From: Bradyrhizobium canariense
Lineage (GTDB): Bacteria; Pseudomonadota; Alphaproteobacteria; Rhizobiales; Xanthobacteraceae
Assembly: GCF_019402665.1 (NCBI RefSeq)
Contig: NZ_VSST01000012.1
Span: forward strand, 89,836 to 153,835
Length of the DNA: 64,000 nucleotides
Direction of reading: 5' to 3'
Positions within the stretch are counted from its first letter, which is position 1. Each line of letters starts with the position of its first letter. Position numbers and translations under genes: made by a program. Shown here one piece after another: positions 15,752 through 24,818 of the stretch. The notes under the pieces were generated by a model, which was not told the origin of the DNA, did not search any database, and saw only the letters and a program-made list of their open reading frames with translations.

Positions 15752-16549
15752 CTAGTGCCGGTACTGCGGCTCTTCCGCATCGAGCTGGCGGCGGATTGCG
15801 GCAAGATGCAGCCGCGCGGATTCGGAATCGCCCTCGCGCATCTGCCTGTAGGTTTCGGCCGCAATCGCGGGATCGACCGGCAGCACCTGTCGCCCGGTCG
15901 ACATCGCCAACACCTGCACCTCGGCGGCGCGTTCGAGATAATAAAGATCGTCCCAGGCCTCCGCGATGGTCGGCGCCAGCACCATCACGCCGTGATGCTT
16001 CATGAAGATGATGTCGGCATCCCCCACGGCCGACGCGATGCGTGCGCCTTCGCGGTTGTCGAGTGCGAGGCCGTTGTAGTCGCGGTCCACGGCCGTTCGA
16101 CCGTAGAATTTCAGCGCGGTCTGGCCGGCCCAGATCAGCGGATCCCCCTCGGTCATCGACAGCGCCGTGGCGTAGGGCATGTGGGTGTGGAAGGCGACCT
16201 TGGCGCGCGGCAGGCGCTTGTGCATCTCGGCATGGATGTAGAACGCGGTCGCCTCGGGCACGCCCTCGCCCTCGAGCACATTGCCGTGGAAGTCGCAGAT
16301 CAGAAGTTTTGACGCGGTCAGCTCGCGGAAGGCGTAGCCGTAAGGGTTGACCAGGAAGAGATCGTCATGGCCCGGCACCACGGCCGAGAAGTGGTTGCAG
16401 ATGCCCTCCTCAAAGCCGTTGCGCGCCGCCATCCTAAAGCAGGCGGCAAGATCCTCGCGCGCGCTGCGGATCGCGTCGCTCGCGAGATCCGGACGGTTCG
16501 ATCGAAACGTTGCTGGCGTGGATGACGAAGAGTGAAGGCTGTGCGCCAT
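15752..16549 (-). CDS. Class II aldolase/adducin family protein
   Basis: The 265-residue protein carries the zinc-binding pattern of class II aldolases: GICNHFSAVVPG, AFHTHMPYATAL and MKHHGVMVLAPT supply the histidines. The family includes fuculose-phosphate aldolase, ribulose-phosphate epimerase and decarboxylating relatives; proteins of this length annotated only as class II aldolase are common in proteobacteria, and the substrate is not evident. The start is the ATG before AHSLHSS; the upstream in-frame extension is arginine-rich and non-protein-like. The SDR gene upstream on the same strand is about 110 bases away and may be cotranscribed. Confidence 0.85.
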   Translation of the reverse strand: MAHSLHSSSSTPATFRSNRPDLASDAIRSAREDLAACFRMAARNGFEEGICNHFSAVVPGHDDLFLVNPYGYAFRELTASKLLICDFHGNVLEGEGVPEATAFYIHAEMHKRLPRAKVAFHTHMPYATALSMTEGDPLIWAGQTALKFYGRTAVDRDYNGLALDNREGARIASAVGDADIIFMKHHGVMVLAPTIAEAWDDLYYLERAAEVQVLAMSTGRQVLPVDPAIAAETYRQMREGDSESARLHLAAIRRQLDAEEPQYRH

Positions 16550-16658
16550 GGCGGAAGGACACCTCTGTCGATCGGACGACGCCCGCGTTGTACAGGTCCG
16601 ACGCCTGCGCGTCAGCCCCCGCGGGCGCCACCCTGCCCTTCGCAGCCCGCGCGGCGGG

Positions 16659-17468
16659 CTATTGCCGCCGCGGCACGCCGCCAGCATTCATGCCGCCGTC
16701 GATGACGAGCTCGCTGCCGGTGACGTAGCGCGAGGCATCGGAGGCCAGATACAGCACGCCAGAGGCAATTTCCGCAGCCTGACCGGCGCGGCCGAGCGGC
16801 GTTACGACGCGCGCACGCTCCTCGGGATCGATCGGCGCATTGCCCTGGTTGCCGGTCGCGCCCGTCGGGATCTTGCCCCAAATCGGCGTGTCGATGATGC
16901 CGGGATGGACGGAGTTGACGCGGATGCCGTCACAGGCCGCCGCGCACTCCATCGCGATCGACTTTGCGAACAGCCGCACGCCGCCCTTGGTCGCTGAATA
17001 GGCCGACAGCCCGGGCGCGCCGCGCAGGCCCGCAAGCGAGGACATCATGACGATCGAGCCGCCGCCGGTCTTGCGCATCAGGGGCAGGCAATGCTTGACC
17101 GAGAGGAAGACGCCGTCGAGGTTGATCGCGTTCTGCTTGCGCCAATCGCTGAGCGTCATGTCGACGATCGAGGGCACGGCAATGCCGGTGCCGGCGTTGG
17201 AGACGAGAATATCGAGCCGGCCAAAGCGCTTCGCGATCTCGGCTGTGATCTCGATCCAGCGCTCTTCGCTGGTGACGTCCTGCTCCAGGAAAATCGCCTT
17301 GCCACCGGCCTTGGTGATGCTATTGGCGAGCTCGGGGCCGCGCAGCTCGTCGATGTCGGTGGCGATGACGGTGGCGCCCTCGCGCGCGAACATCTCGACG
17401 ACGGCCTCGCCGATGCCAGAGGCGCCGCCGGTCACCAGCGCGACCTTGCCCTCAACCTGCCCTGCCAT
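16659..17468 (-). CDS. Short-chain dehydrogenase/reductase (SDR)
   Basis: The 269-residue classical SDR has the nucleotide-binding TGGASGIG motif near residue 13, SNAG, catalytic Ser in MSSLAG, and the YSATKGG active-site pair (YxxxK), ending in SELVIDGGMNAGG. It probably oxidises or reduces an alcohol/ketone using NAD(P). ATG 17468 with GGGAG upstream was preferred over a GTG two codons earlier. It lies 44 bases downstream of recJ in the same orientation and precedes an aldolase-family gene, so a small sugar- or acid-metabolising pair is plausible. Confidence 0.9.
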   Translation of the reverse strand: MAGQVEGKVALVTGGASGIGEAVVEMFAREGATVIATDIDELRGPELANSITKAGGKAIFLEQDVTSEERWIEITAEIAKRFGRLDILVSNAGTGIAVPSIVDMTLSDWRKQNAINLDGVFLSVKHCLPLMRKTGGGSIVMMSSLAGLRGAPGLSAYSATKGGVRLFAKSIAMECAAACDGIRVNSVHPGIIDTPIWGKIPTGATGNQGNAPIDPEERARVVTPLGRAGQAAEIASGVLYLASDASRYVTGSELVIDGGMNAGGVPRRQ

Positions 17469-17512
17469 GTTCACTCCCTTTTTTGCTATTCGTTTTTTGT
17501 TGTTTGCCGGAC

Positions 17513-19354
17513 CTATCTAATCATGGATGGTCCCTGGTCGGGTAGCGCGACGTCGACGACGCGGAATTGCACACGCTCGGCGCCTTGGTAGCGATCGAGC
17601 GACAATGATCCCGCGACATGCAATTGCTGGCCGCGATTGGCAACGAGCGCATTGCCGAGCTTCTGTCCGATCGAACGGAACGCGATGCCGTTGACGATGG
17701 CGCCGTCGCCCGACTTGAAGCGTAGCCTCAAATGTGCCTGTCCCACCTCGTCGGCATAGACGAGCTGGTGCGCCGGCAGCGCCAACACGACTTCCGGATT
17801 GCCGCTGCCGAAGGGACCGGCGCGGTTGAGCGTCGTTGCAAGCTCGGTCGTCACCGCGCGCGCGGAGACCGCGCCGTCGATGTAGAGCTCGTTGACGTGG
17901 CGCGCCTCGGCAACGTCGCGGGCCAACGCATGCTCGAGGTAGGCGCGAAATTCGGCGAGCTTTTCCTTGCGCAGCGTGACGCCCGCGGCCATGGCGTGGC
18001 CGCCGCCCTTGAGCAGAATGCCGTCGGCGACCGCCTGGCGCACTGCCTTGCCGAGATCGACGCCGGCAATCGAGCGGCCGGAGCCGGTGCCGATGCCGCC
18101 GGGCTCCAGCGCGATCGCGAAGGCGGGCCGCGAGAACTTCTCCTTCAACCGGGACGCAACGAGACCGACCACGCCGGGATGCCAGCCTTCGGAGGCCGTC
18201 ACGATCACGCCGATCTTGTCCTCGAGCCCGATCGAGGCGAGCGCCTCGGCTTCGGCCTGCGCTTCGGCCGCCTGCTCGATGATACGGCGCTCGCTATTGA
18301 GGCGGTCGAGCTCGGCGGCGATCCGCGCGGCCTCGACGCTGTCACCCTCCAAAAGCAGCCGCACGCCGAGATCGGCGCGGCCGATGCGGCCGCCGGCATT
18401 GATGCGCGGCCCCAGCATGAAGCCGAGATGCCAGGCCTCCGGCGGGCCGTTGAGCCGCGCCACGTCCATCAGCGCGGTGTGGCCGACATGGTCGCGCCGC
18501 CGCATTGCGATCAGGCCTTTGGCGACGAACGCGCGGTTGAGACCGATCAGCGGCGCGACGTCGGCAACCGTGCCGAGCGCAACGTGATGCAGCATGCCGA
18601 GCAAATCCGGCTCGGGCATCTCCGCGGTCCAGAAGCCGCGCTGGCGTAATTCACGATTGACCGCGACCAACGTCACCAGCACGAGGCCGACGGCGGCGAG
18701 ATGGCCGAGGCCGGAGAGATCGTCGAGCCGGTTCGGATTGACCAGCGCATCGACCAGCGGCAGCTCCGTGCCGGCCTGGTGATGGTCGATCACGACGACG
18801 GACATGCCGAGACGTTTTGCTTCGGCGAGCGGCTCGATGCTGGTGGTGCCGCAATCGACGGTGACGAGCAGCGTGGCGCCCTTTTCGGCCAGCGCACGCA
18901 CGGCTTCCGTGTTGGGCCCGTAGCCCTCGAAGATGCGGTCGGGAATGTGGATCAGCGGGTCAAGCCCGCAATGGCGCAGATGCCAGGTCAGCAGCGCCGC
19001 CGAGGTCGCGCCGTCGACATCGTAATCGCCGAAGATCGCTACCTTCTCGCCGTTCCCTGCGGCATCCGCGATCCGCTTCGCGGCGGCTTCCATCTCCGTC
19101 ACCGTGAACGGGTCCGGTAGGAGCTTGCGGATGGTTGGATCGAGGAAATCGGCGACGGCATCGCTGTCGACACCGCGACCTGCCAGCACCCGCGCCAGCA
19201 GCTCGGGCAGTTGGTGGCGCTGCACGATGGCAAGCGCCTTCGCCGCCCCGCGCGCATCCAGCCGGTCACGCCAGAGCTTGTCGGTGAGCGAGCGCGCCAC
19301 TCCCAGGAACGCCTGGGGCGCTTCGACGGGCAAGGCGGTGGCGGGCGGCGTCAT
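17513..19354 (-). CDS. recJ: Single-stranded-DNA-specific exonuclease RecJ
   Basis: The roughly 613-residue protein degrades 5'-ended single-stranded DNA in recombination and mismatch repair. DHH motifs are FGDYDVDGATSAALL (motif I), VTVDCGTTS, and VIDHHQAG (motif III, DHH); the DHHA1 domain has LLKGGGHAMAAGVTL, and an OB domain completes the C-terminus. The start is uncertain: ATG 19354 begins MTPPATALPVEAP, while an in-frame ATG at 19399 would add 15 residues; neither has a strong Shine-Dalgarno. In many alphaproteobacteria I recall recJ just downstream of glpX; here it is about 20 kb from glpX. Confidence 0.94.
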   Translation of the reverse strand: MTPPATALPVEAPQAFLGVARSLTDKLWRDRLDARGAAKALAIVQRHQLPELLARVLAGRGVDSDAVADFLDPTIRKLLPDPFTVTEMEAAAKRIADAAGNGEKVAIFGDYDVDGATSAALLTWHLRHCGLDPLIHIPDRIFEGYGPNTEAVRALAEKGATLLVTVDCGTTSIEPLAEAKRLGMSVVVIDHHQAGTELPLVDALVNPNRLDDLSGLGHLAAVGLVLVTLVAVNRELRQRGFWTAEMPEPDLLGMLHHVALGTVADVAPLIGLNRAFVAKGLIAMRRRDHVGHTALMDVARLNGPPEAWHLGFMLGPRINAGGRIGRADLGVRLLLEGDSVEAARIAAELDRLNSERRIIEQAAEAQAEAEALASIGLEDKIGVIVTASEGWHPGVVGLVASRLKEKFSRPAFAIALEPGGIGTGSGRSIAGVDLGKAVRQAVADGILLKGGGHAMAAGVTLRKEKLAEFRAYLEHALARDVAEARHVNELYIDGAVSARAVTTELATTLNRAGPFGSGNPEVVLALPAHQLVYADEVGQAHLRLRFKSGDGAIVNGIAFRSIGQKLGNALVANRGQQLHVAGSLSLDRYQGAERVQFRVVDVALPDQGPSMIR

Positions 19355-19632
19355 GAACAGCGGTCGGTTTGAGGAACCTGGGAGCCGGAGGTATTGCATC
19401 GCCCGGCCGACGGAACGATTGGCCCGCAATCCCCCGGGATTTGCAATGTCTGCGCCGCACAAAGCGGTGGATTGCCGCTTTGCTGCGCGGACTGACTATC
19501 ATTTGAGCATTCCGCAAAACAGCAAATTAAGCAGGCGTTAGGCGGAATCTTCGAAAAAGAATTGTATTCGATCTGTCAGTGATTGTTCCGGGTTCGTTGC
19601 AGATCAGACCTCATTGCCAAGGGAAGCCCCCG

Positions 19633-20709
19633 ATGTCTGCTGCGCTGGGTCTCAAAGCCAAGCCGATCGCAAATGAATCCGCCGAGGATGATTCCGACAT
19701 CTCCGCGCTGATCAACCGCCTTACGGCGGAGGTCAACCAGATCGCGGTCGATAAGACCAAGTCGATCCAGCAGATCACCAACCAGATGAAGATGCTGGCA
19801 CTGAACGCGCTGATCGAAAGCTCGCGTGCCGGCGCACAGGGCGCGGGCTTCGCCGTGGTGGCGCAGGAGGTCCGTGGCGTCGGCCAGCAGGTCGAGACCA
19901 TCGCCCGCGAGCTCGAAAGCCAATTGACGAAACGGACTGGCGATCTCGTCTCCTCGATCGACCGGATGAGCCAGCGCTCGCGCGGCGAGCGCATGGTCGA
20001 TTTGTCGCTCAACGCCATCGAGCTCATCGACCGCAACCTCTATGAACGGACCTGCGACGTGCGCTGGTGGGCGACCGATTCCGCGTTGGTCGATTGCGCG
20101 GCCTCGCCCGACGGCGCGGCCGTGTCCCATGCCTCGCAGCGTCTCGGCGTGATCTTGGGGGCCTACACCGTCTATCTCGACCTCTGGCTCTGCGACCTCG
20201 ATGGCAACGTCATCGCCAACGGCCGCGCCGACCGGTTTCACGCCGTCGGCCAGAACGTCACCCACACCAAATGGTTTCGCGAGGCCAAGACCCTGCGCTC
20301 CGGCGACGACTATGTCGCCGGCGACGTCGAGAACCAGCCGCTGCTCGGCAATGCCCAGGTCGCGACCTATTGCGCCAGCGTCCGCGCCGGTGGACAGGCC
20401 AACGGCGCGCCGATCGGGGTGCTCGCCATCCATTTCGACTGGGAGGCACAGGCCCGCGCCATCGTGCAAGGCGTGCGTGTCGGCGACAGCGACAAGGCGC
20501 GCGTGCTGCTGGTCGACTCCAATCTTCGCGTGATCGCCGCTTCCGACGGACAAGGCATTCTCAGCGAACGCATCTCGCTGTCGCTCAATGGCCAGCGTTC
20601 CGGCTTCTGTCAGGACGGCTCGGGCACGCTGGTCGCGTTCCATGCCACCCCGGGCTACGAGACCTATCGGGGTCTGGGCTGGTATGGCGTGATCGTCTGC
20701 GGGGCGTAA
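19633..20709 (+). CDS. Soluble methyl-accepting chemotaxis-like protein with C-terminal Cache-type sensor
   Basis: The 358-residue protein begins with a short chemoreceptor signalling hairpin: residues 55-85 (MLALNALIESSRAGAQGAGF, then AVVAQEVRGV) match the conserved tip that contacts CheA/CheW. The C-terminal half (about 160-350) resembles a Cache/PAS-like ligand domain (LDLWLCDLDGNVIANGRAD, then KWFREA). There is no transmembrane segment or HAMP domain, and the order signalling-then-sensor is reversed compared with ordinary receptors, so it is probably a cytosolic receptor. AAGGGAAG precedes the ATG. It may instead regulate a non-chemotaxis histidine kinase. No che genes are in the window. 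Confidence 0.75.
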   Translation: MSAALGLKAKPIANESAEDDSDISALINRLTAEVNQIAVDKTKSIQQITNQMKMLALNALIESSRAGAQGAGFAVVAQEVRGVGQQVETIARELESQLTKRTGDLVSSIDRMSQRSRGERMVDLSLNAIELIDRNLYERTCDVRWWATDSALVDCAASPDGAAVSHASQRLGVILGAYTVYLDLWLCDLDGNVIANGRADRFHAVGQNVTHTKWFREAKTLRSGDDYVAGDVENQPLLGNAQVATYCASVRAGGQANGAPIGVLAIHFDWEAQARAIVQGVRVGDSDKARVLLVDSNLRVIAASDGQGILSERISLSLNGQRSGFCQDGSGTLVAFHATPGYETYRGLGWYGVIVCGA

Positions 20710-20745
20710 AGCTGAAGGCGGCCTGCCTATCCAACTCAAAACTCT

Positions 20746-20784
20746 GAAAACAACCCCATGCACAGTAGCCATCTGGTTGTTTTC
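20746..20784 (+). terminator. Hairpin after the chemoreceptor-like gene
   Basis: A perfect 10-bp inverted repeat, GAAAACAACC (20746-20755) with GGTTGTTTTC (20775-20784), encloses a 19-base loop. A run of seven T follows nine bases later. The stem is A/T-rich at its base and the T-run is displaced, so termination is likely but not certain. Confidence 0.5.
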
Positions 20785-20869
20785 ATGACGGTTTTTTTCG
20801 CCGTTTCACGCCGGCAAAACACCGGCACGCATGCCATCATGGCGTCGTTCGCGGTCCAGACTCAGAGCG

Positions 20870-21856
20870 CTAGGTTCTGGTGATATCGTCTTCGACGGGC
20901 TGCACCGTCGCAATTCCAAGCGTTTGCGACGGACGCTCCCCGAACATTGCCAGGTAATATTGCGAAAACCGGCCGAGCTCGTAAAAGCCCTGTTGCATGG
21001 CGACGGCTGTCACGGTGGTCGAGCCAGGTGCGCTCTGGTGCAGGATCGAATGAACAGCGCAGAGACGCTTGTGCCTGAGGAAGGTGACCGGACCGAGACC
21101 GAATACCTCCTGAAAGGCGCGGTGGAGGGTGCGCCGCGATACGCCGAGCGCCGCGCAAATTTCCGACACGTGCACCGGACGGGTGCCGGCGTCGTCGAGA
21201 AACTCCTCGACCTTGCGGATCAGCCGGCGTGCGGAAGGGAGCCAGCCATTCCCGTCGGGTGGCAGCGACGACGCGACGTTGGCAGCCATGCATTCGGCGA
21301 TCGATCGTTTCCAGAAATCGGCAGTTGATAGCGTCAGCCCATATTTGTTGTCGCGCAGGTGCGACATGATCCGGACCAGGCGGCGCGAGGCGATCGCGCC
21401 GGTCTCGATGTGCGCGCGGAAATGACCGCGGCTGCGCCAGGTGTCGGGATCGCTTAGCCGTGCTTCTCCGCCGAACAGCGTCGCGACCTCGTTGATGTCG
21501 AATCGCATGGCGGCGTAGGCGGAGCCGCCGTGAAAAACACCGTCATGTTCGAGCCGCGGCGGAATGACGAGCACATCATTGAGCTGCATGTCGAACGACC
21601 AGTGGGCGACGCGCTCTTCGGCCGCGAGCAGCATCCCGATGATCAGTCTGTCGTCGCTGGAAACCCGCTGCGTGCGCATGCCGACGTTGAAAGCACCAAT
21701 GCTGAGCGAGAAGTCGCCGATGCCGACATGGGATAAAGTTCCGCGCAACCGACCGCGGCCGAGTTGCATCACATCGACATGCGAGCCGTGGACGGCCTGC
21801 TGAAGACCTTCGAAACCATCCAGCTTGCGCGAATCAACCAGAAGGAATTGCCCCAT
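20870..21856 (-). CDS. AraC-family transcriptional regulator
   Basis: The 328-residue protein has an N-terminal ligand-binding domain without recognisable enzyme motifs and a C-terminal double helix-turn-helix: VHVSEICAALGVSRRTLHRA, then GLGPVTFLRHKRL, then QQGFYELGRFSQYYLAMFG and the closing GERPSQTL. This layout matches AraC/XylS activators of the EutR/OruR kind. It is divergent from the formylglycine-generating-enzyme gene across about 500 bases and could control it, but no operator is evident. Confidence 0.88.
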   Translation of the reverse strand: MGQFLLVDSRKLDGFEGLQQAVHGSHVDVMQLGRGRLRGTLSHVGIGDFSLSIGAFNVGMRTQRVSSDDRLIIGMLLAAEERVAHWSFDMQLNDVLVIPPRLEHDGVFHGGSAYAAMRFDINEVATLFGGEARLSDPDTWRSRGHFRAHIETGAIASRRLVRIMSHLRDNKYGLTLSTADFWKRSIAECMAANVASSLPPDGNGWLPSARRLIRKVEEFLDDAGTRPVHVSEICAALGVSRRTLHRAFQEVFGLGPVTFLRHKRLCAVHSILHQSAPGSTTVTAVAMQQGFYELGRFSQYYLAMFGERPSQTLGIATVQPVEDDITRT

Positions 21857-22355
21857 GGCTGTACCGTGTTACTGAAGCGCGACAATTCTGCGGCACGCGA
21901 TAGCGAAGTACCACTACAACGCGAGGTGGGTACGACAAGCTGACTTCGCGTTTTCAGGCAAGTCATCGCCGAATTTGTCGCAAGATTTGCTCTCAAATGC
22001 CTCTGCACTGAAGGATCTGAGCCATGGGGCATTAGGTCTCACTGTCCGGGCAGACTGGCACAAATTGCACATCACAGCCGTCCAATCTTCGGGTATCATT
22101 TGCAACCTTAGCGATATTAAGCGGAAGCGTTCTGCGGGTGGCAGAGCGCACGCGGCATGGATTTGCCGCGTGTTCGAAGACGTGCGTGCAAAGGAAAGAG
22201 ATGTGGACGCAATGCAGCGTCCTCCTCTGCCCGGAGCGCCAAAAAAGTGGGGGACCAGACAATGCGTCCAATGGGCCGGACAAGGAGCCATCGTCGAAGT
22301 CTGCCAGAGGTAGCGCAGTAGCATCGGGTGGAATGCGGGTATCGGAGCTTCCACC
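21857..22355. other. Long divergent intergenic region without a supported gene
   Basis: About 500 bases separate the AraC regulator from the FGE-like gene. Frames exist on both strands, but their translations are cysteine/arginine-rich and lack protein-like texture, and none has a convincing ribosome binding site. I see no strong hairpin or tandem repeat. It presumably holds both promoters and regulatory sites. Confidence 0.5.
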
Positions 22356-23369
22356 ATGTTGCGAGCGGATCTGGATCACTGCGAGTGGTTGCCGGATGAT
22401 TTGAAGACCGGCGAGATGGTCTTCATTCCCGGCGGAACCTTTCGCATGGGATCCGACCATCATTATCCCGAGGAAGCGCCGAGCCATCGCGTCGCTGTCG
22501 ACGGCTTCTGGATCGACCGCACGCCCGTGACTAACCGGCAGTTCAAGCAGTTCGTCAACGCAACCGGCCATGTCACCGAGGCGCAGGTCGTTCCGGATCC
22601 GAAGGACTATCCGGGCGCGCTGGCGAAGATGCTCTACGCGGGATCGCTGGTGTTCTCCCCGCCGCCGCGCATCACCGATCTCACCGACTGGAGCCAGTGG
22701 TGGACTTTCCTGCGCGGCGCCAACTGGCGCCATCCCTATGGTCCCGGCAGCAACATCAAGGACCTCGACGACCATCCGGTCGTTCACGTCTCCTTTAGCG
22801 ATGCGGCAGCGTATGCCCACTGGGCCGGCAAGGACTTGCCGACGGAGGCGGAGTGGGAGTTCGCCGCGCGTGGCGGCCTCGAGGCGGAGGAATACGCCTG
22901 GGGCGATGCGCTGGTGCCGGGCGGCAAGCACATGGCCAATATCTGGCAGGGCAACTTCCCCGTCCAGAATCTCGGCGAGGATGGGTACGAGCGTACCTCG
23001 CCGGTCATGGCCTTCCCGCCGAACGGCTACGGTCTCTACGACATGATCGGCAACGTCTGGGAGTGGACCTCCGACTGGTGGTCGTCGAAGCACGCCGCCG
23101 ACGCTGCAAAGCCCTGCTGCATCCCCAAAAATCCCCGCGGCGGCGGTGAGCACACAAGCTACGACCCTCGCCTCCCCGACATCCAGATTCCGCGCAGGGT
23201 CCTCAAGGGCGGCTCGCATCTTTGCGCGCCGAACTATTGCCGCCGATATCGCCCGGCTGCGCGGCACGCCGAGCCGGTCGATACCTCGACCGGCCATGTC
23301 GGGTTCCGCTGCGTGGTGCGAATGCCGTCTGTAACCGAACGCCAACGAGAAGGACGTGCTGCAATCTAG
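22356..23369 (+). CDS. Formylglycine-generating enzyme (SUMF1/FGE) family protein
   Basis: The 337-residue protein spans a full FGE-sulfatase domain: MVFIPGGTFRMGSDHHYPEE at the N-terminus, the fold-defining LPTEAEWEFAARGGL, and GNVWEWTSDWW. Near the end, GGSHLCAPNYCRRYRPAAR places two cysteines (C290, C295) in the spacing of the copper-binding active site of true FGEs, which convert a sulfatase cysteine to formylglycine. Many paralogues lack these cysteines, so retention argues for a real oxidase. No signal peptide is present and no sulfatase is encoded in this window, so the client must be elsewhere. Confidence 0.9.
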   Translation: MLRADLDHCEWLPDDLKTGEMVFIPGGTFRMGSDHHYPEEAPSHRVAVDGFWIDRTPVTNRQFKQFVNATGHVTEAQVVPDPKDYPGALAKMLYAGSLVFSPPPRITDLTDWSQWWTFLRGANWRHPYGPGSNIKDLDDHPVVHVSFSDAAAYAHWAGKDLPTEAEWEFAARGGLEAEEYAWGDALVPGGKHMANIWQGNFPVQNLGEDGYERTSPVMAFPPNGYGLYDMIGNVWEWTSDWWSSKHAADAAKPCCIPKNPRGGGEHTSYDPRLPDIQIPRRVLKGGSHLCAPNYCRRYRPAARHAEPVDTSTGHVGFRCVVRMPSVTERQREGRAAI

Positions 23370-23606
23370 CGAGCGCCGCTGGCGGATGCCGGCGTCAGCG
23401 GTGCGCTCCGTGCGTCGGACTATTTCGATACGCAACTTTATCTATCGGCGATTGGACAGACGTCTTCAGCATTTTTGGACAAGGCAGGCCGGTTACAGGC
23501 AAGAGCCTGCCCCATTTCCCCGGTAAGAGTCGCCTCATCGCTTTCGCGACGCGGGCGCCGTCGATCCTGAAAGGCTCGCGCTCGCAACGTGCCGAGGAGA
23601 TAGGCC

Positions 23607-24350
23607 ATGAAGATCGTCGTGATCGGCGGGACCGGATTGATCGGATCCAAGCTCGTAACGAAGCTCAAGCAACAAGGCCACGACGCTGTTGCGGCTTCGC
23701 CGAAGTCAGGCGTGAACGCCGTGACCGGGGAAGGCCTCGCAGCAGTGCTGGCGGGTGCGGATGTCGTGGTTGACGTTGCCAACGCGCCGTCCTGGGAGCC
23801 TGCCGCCGTGCTTGAATTCTTCGAGCGTTCGAGCAAAAACCTCGCTGCGACCGAGGCGGCTGCGGCCGTGAAGCATCATGTGGCGCTCTCGATCGTCGGG
23901 ACCGAGCGCTCGCCCGACATCGCCTATTTTCGTGCCAAGCTGGCGCAGGAGACCATCGTCAAGGCATCTCCGGTCCCCTATTCGATCGTCCGCGCCACCC
24001 AGTTCTTCGAATTCCTCAGCGCCATCGGTGACATGGGTGCGGCCGAGGGCCGGATCGTCGTTCCCACGGCATTGTTTCAACCCATCGCGGCCGACGACGT
24101 GGCTGATCGCCTCGCAGAGGTCGCGATGGGCCAGCCGCTCAACGGCACGATCGATATCGCAGGACCTGAGAAGGCGCCCTTCAACGAATTCATCGCACGG
24201 CGCCTGAAGGCGTCCGGCGACGCTCGACCCGTGGTGGGAGACCCAAAGGCGCCGTACTACGGCGCTCCCATCGACGACACATCGCTGAACCCTCTCGGCG
24301 AGGCGCGGCTCGGCAAAACGTCGCTCGCAACATGGCTCGCGAGGCTTTGA
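23607..24350 (+). CDS. NAD(P)-binding, NmrA-like atypical SDR
   Basis: The 247-residue protein starts with a Rossmann motif, MKIVVIGGTGLIGSKL, and has a YFRAK tyrosine/lysine pair near residue 111 in the atypical SDR style. The remainder matches small sugar-epimerase-like or NmrA-like reductases. GAGGAG occurs about 14 bases before the ATG. It precedes a secreted cupin by 10 bases and is probably cotranscribed with it. The substrate is unknown; members of this group bind NADP and are often redox sensors or quinone reductases. Confidence 0.85.
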   Translation: MKIVVIGGTGLIGSKLVTKLKQQGHDAVAASPKSGVNAVTGEGLAAVLAGADVVVDVANAPSWEPAAVLEFFERSSKNLAATEAAAAVKHHVALSIVGTERSPDIAYFRAKLAQETIVKASPVPYSIVRATQFFEFLSAIGDMGAAEGRIVVPTALFQPIAADDVADRLAEVAMGQPLNGTIDIAGPEKAPFNEFIARRLKASGDARPVVGDPKAPYYGAPIDDTSLNPLGEARLGKTSLATWLARL

Positions 24351-24360
24351 GGAGACTCCC

Positions 24361-24777
24361 ATGCGCAAATTGCTGATCGCAACCGCTGTCTATGCCGCAT
24401 CATTCCTGACGGCCCATGCCGCCGAGACGGCGGCCCCCACGGCCAAGGTGACCGTCGTGTTCGACCAGGCGCTGCCCAATGTCCCGGGGAAGAGCATGAA
24501 AGGCGTGCTGGTCGAGTATGGTCCCGGAGGCTCCTCGCCGGCCCACATCCACGCGCCCTCGGCTTTCATCTACGCCACCGTCCTGGAAGGCGCGATCCGC
24601 AGTCAGGTCAATGACGGCCCCGCCAAGGTCTTTCACAAGGGCGAGAACTTCTCTGAAAAACCCGGCGACCGTCATGCCGTCAGCGCCAATGCCAGCGACA
24701 CCGAACCCGCAAAATTGCTGGCTGTCTTCGTGGTGGATACGGCCGACAAGGAGCTGACGATGCCGATCCCGAAATAG
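24361..24777 (+). CDS. Secreted cupin-domain protein
   Basis: The 138-residue product has a signal peptide (MRKLLIATAVYAASFLTAHA) and a one-barrel cupin with likely metal ligands in SSPAHIHAPS and in GDRHAVSANAS. It parallels the cupin at 11896-12399, with matching LPNVPGK, VEYGPGG, IRSQ, SANASDTEPA and AVFV blocks, so the two are paralogues. The gene begins 10 bases after the NmrA-like SDR stop and ends convergent with the L,D-transpeptidase gene. It is probably periplasmic and metal-binding; enzymatic role not evident. Confidence 0.85.
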   Translation: MRKLLIATAVYAASFLTAHAAETAAPTAKVTVVFDQALPNVPGKSMKGVLVEYGPGGSSPAHIHAPSAFIYATVLEGAIRSQVNDGPAKVFHKGENFSEKPGDRHAVSANASDTEPAKLLAVFVVDTADKELTMPIPK

Positions 24778-24818
24778 CGCACAATCGGCGAGCGGCGTTG
24801 CCACCTCGAGGCGTTCGT

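Noticed and set aside
21914..22357. A 147-residue leftward frame in the AraC-FGE intergenic region
   Set aside because: Cysteine- and proline-rich translation without domain signs, and no convincing Shine-Dalgarno.
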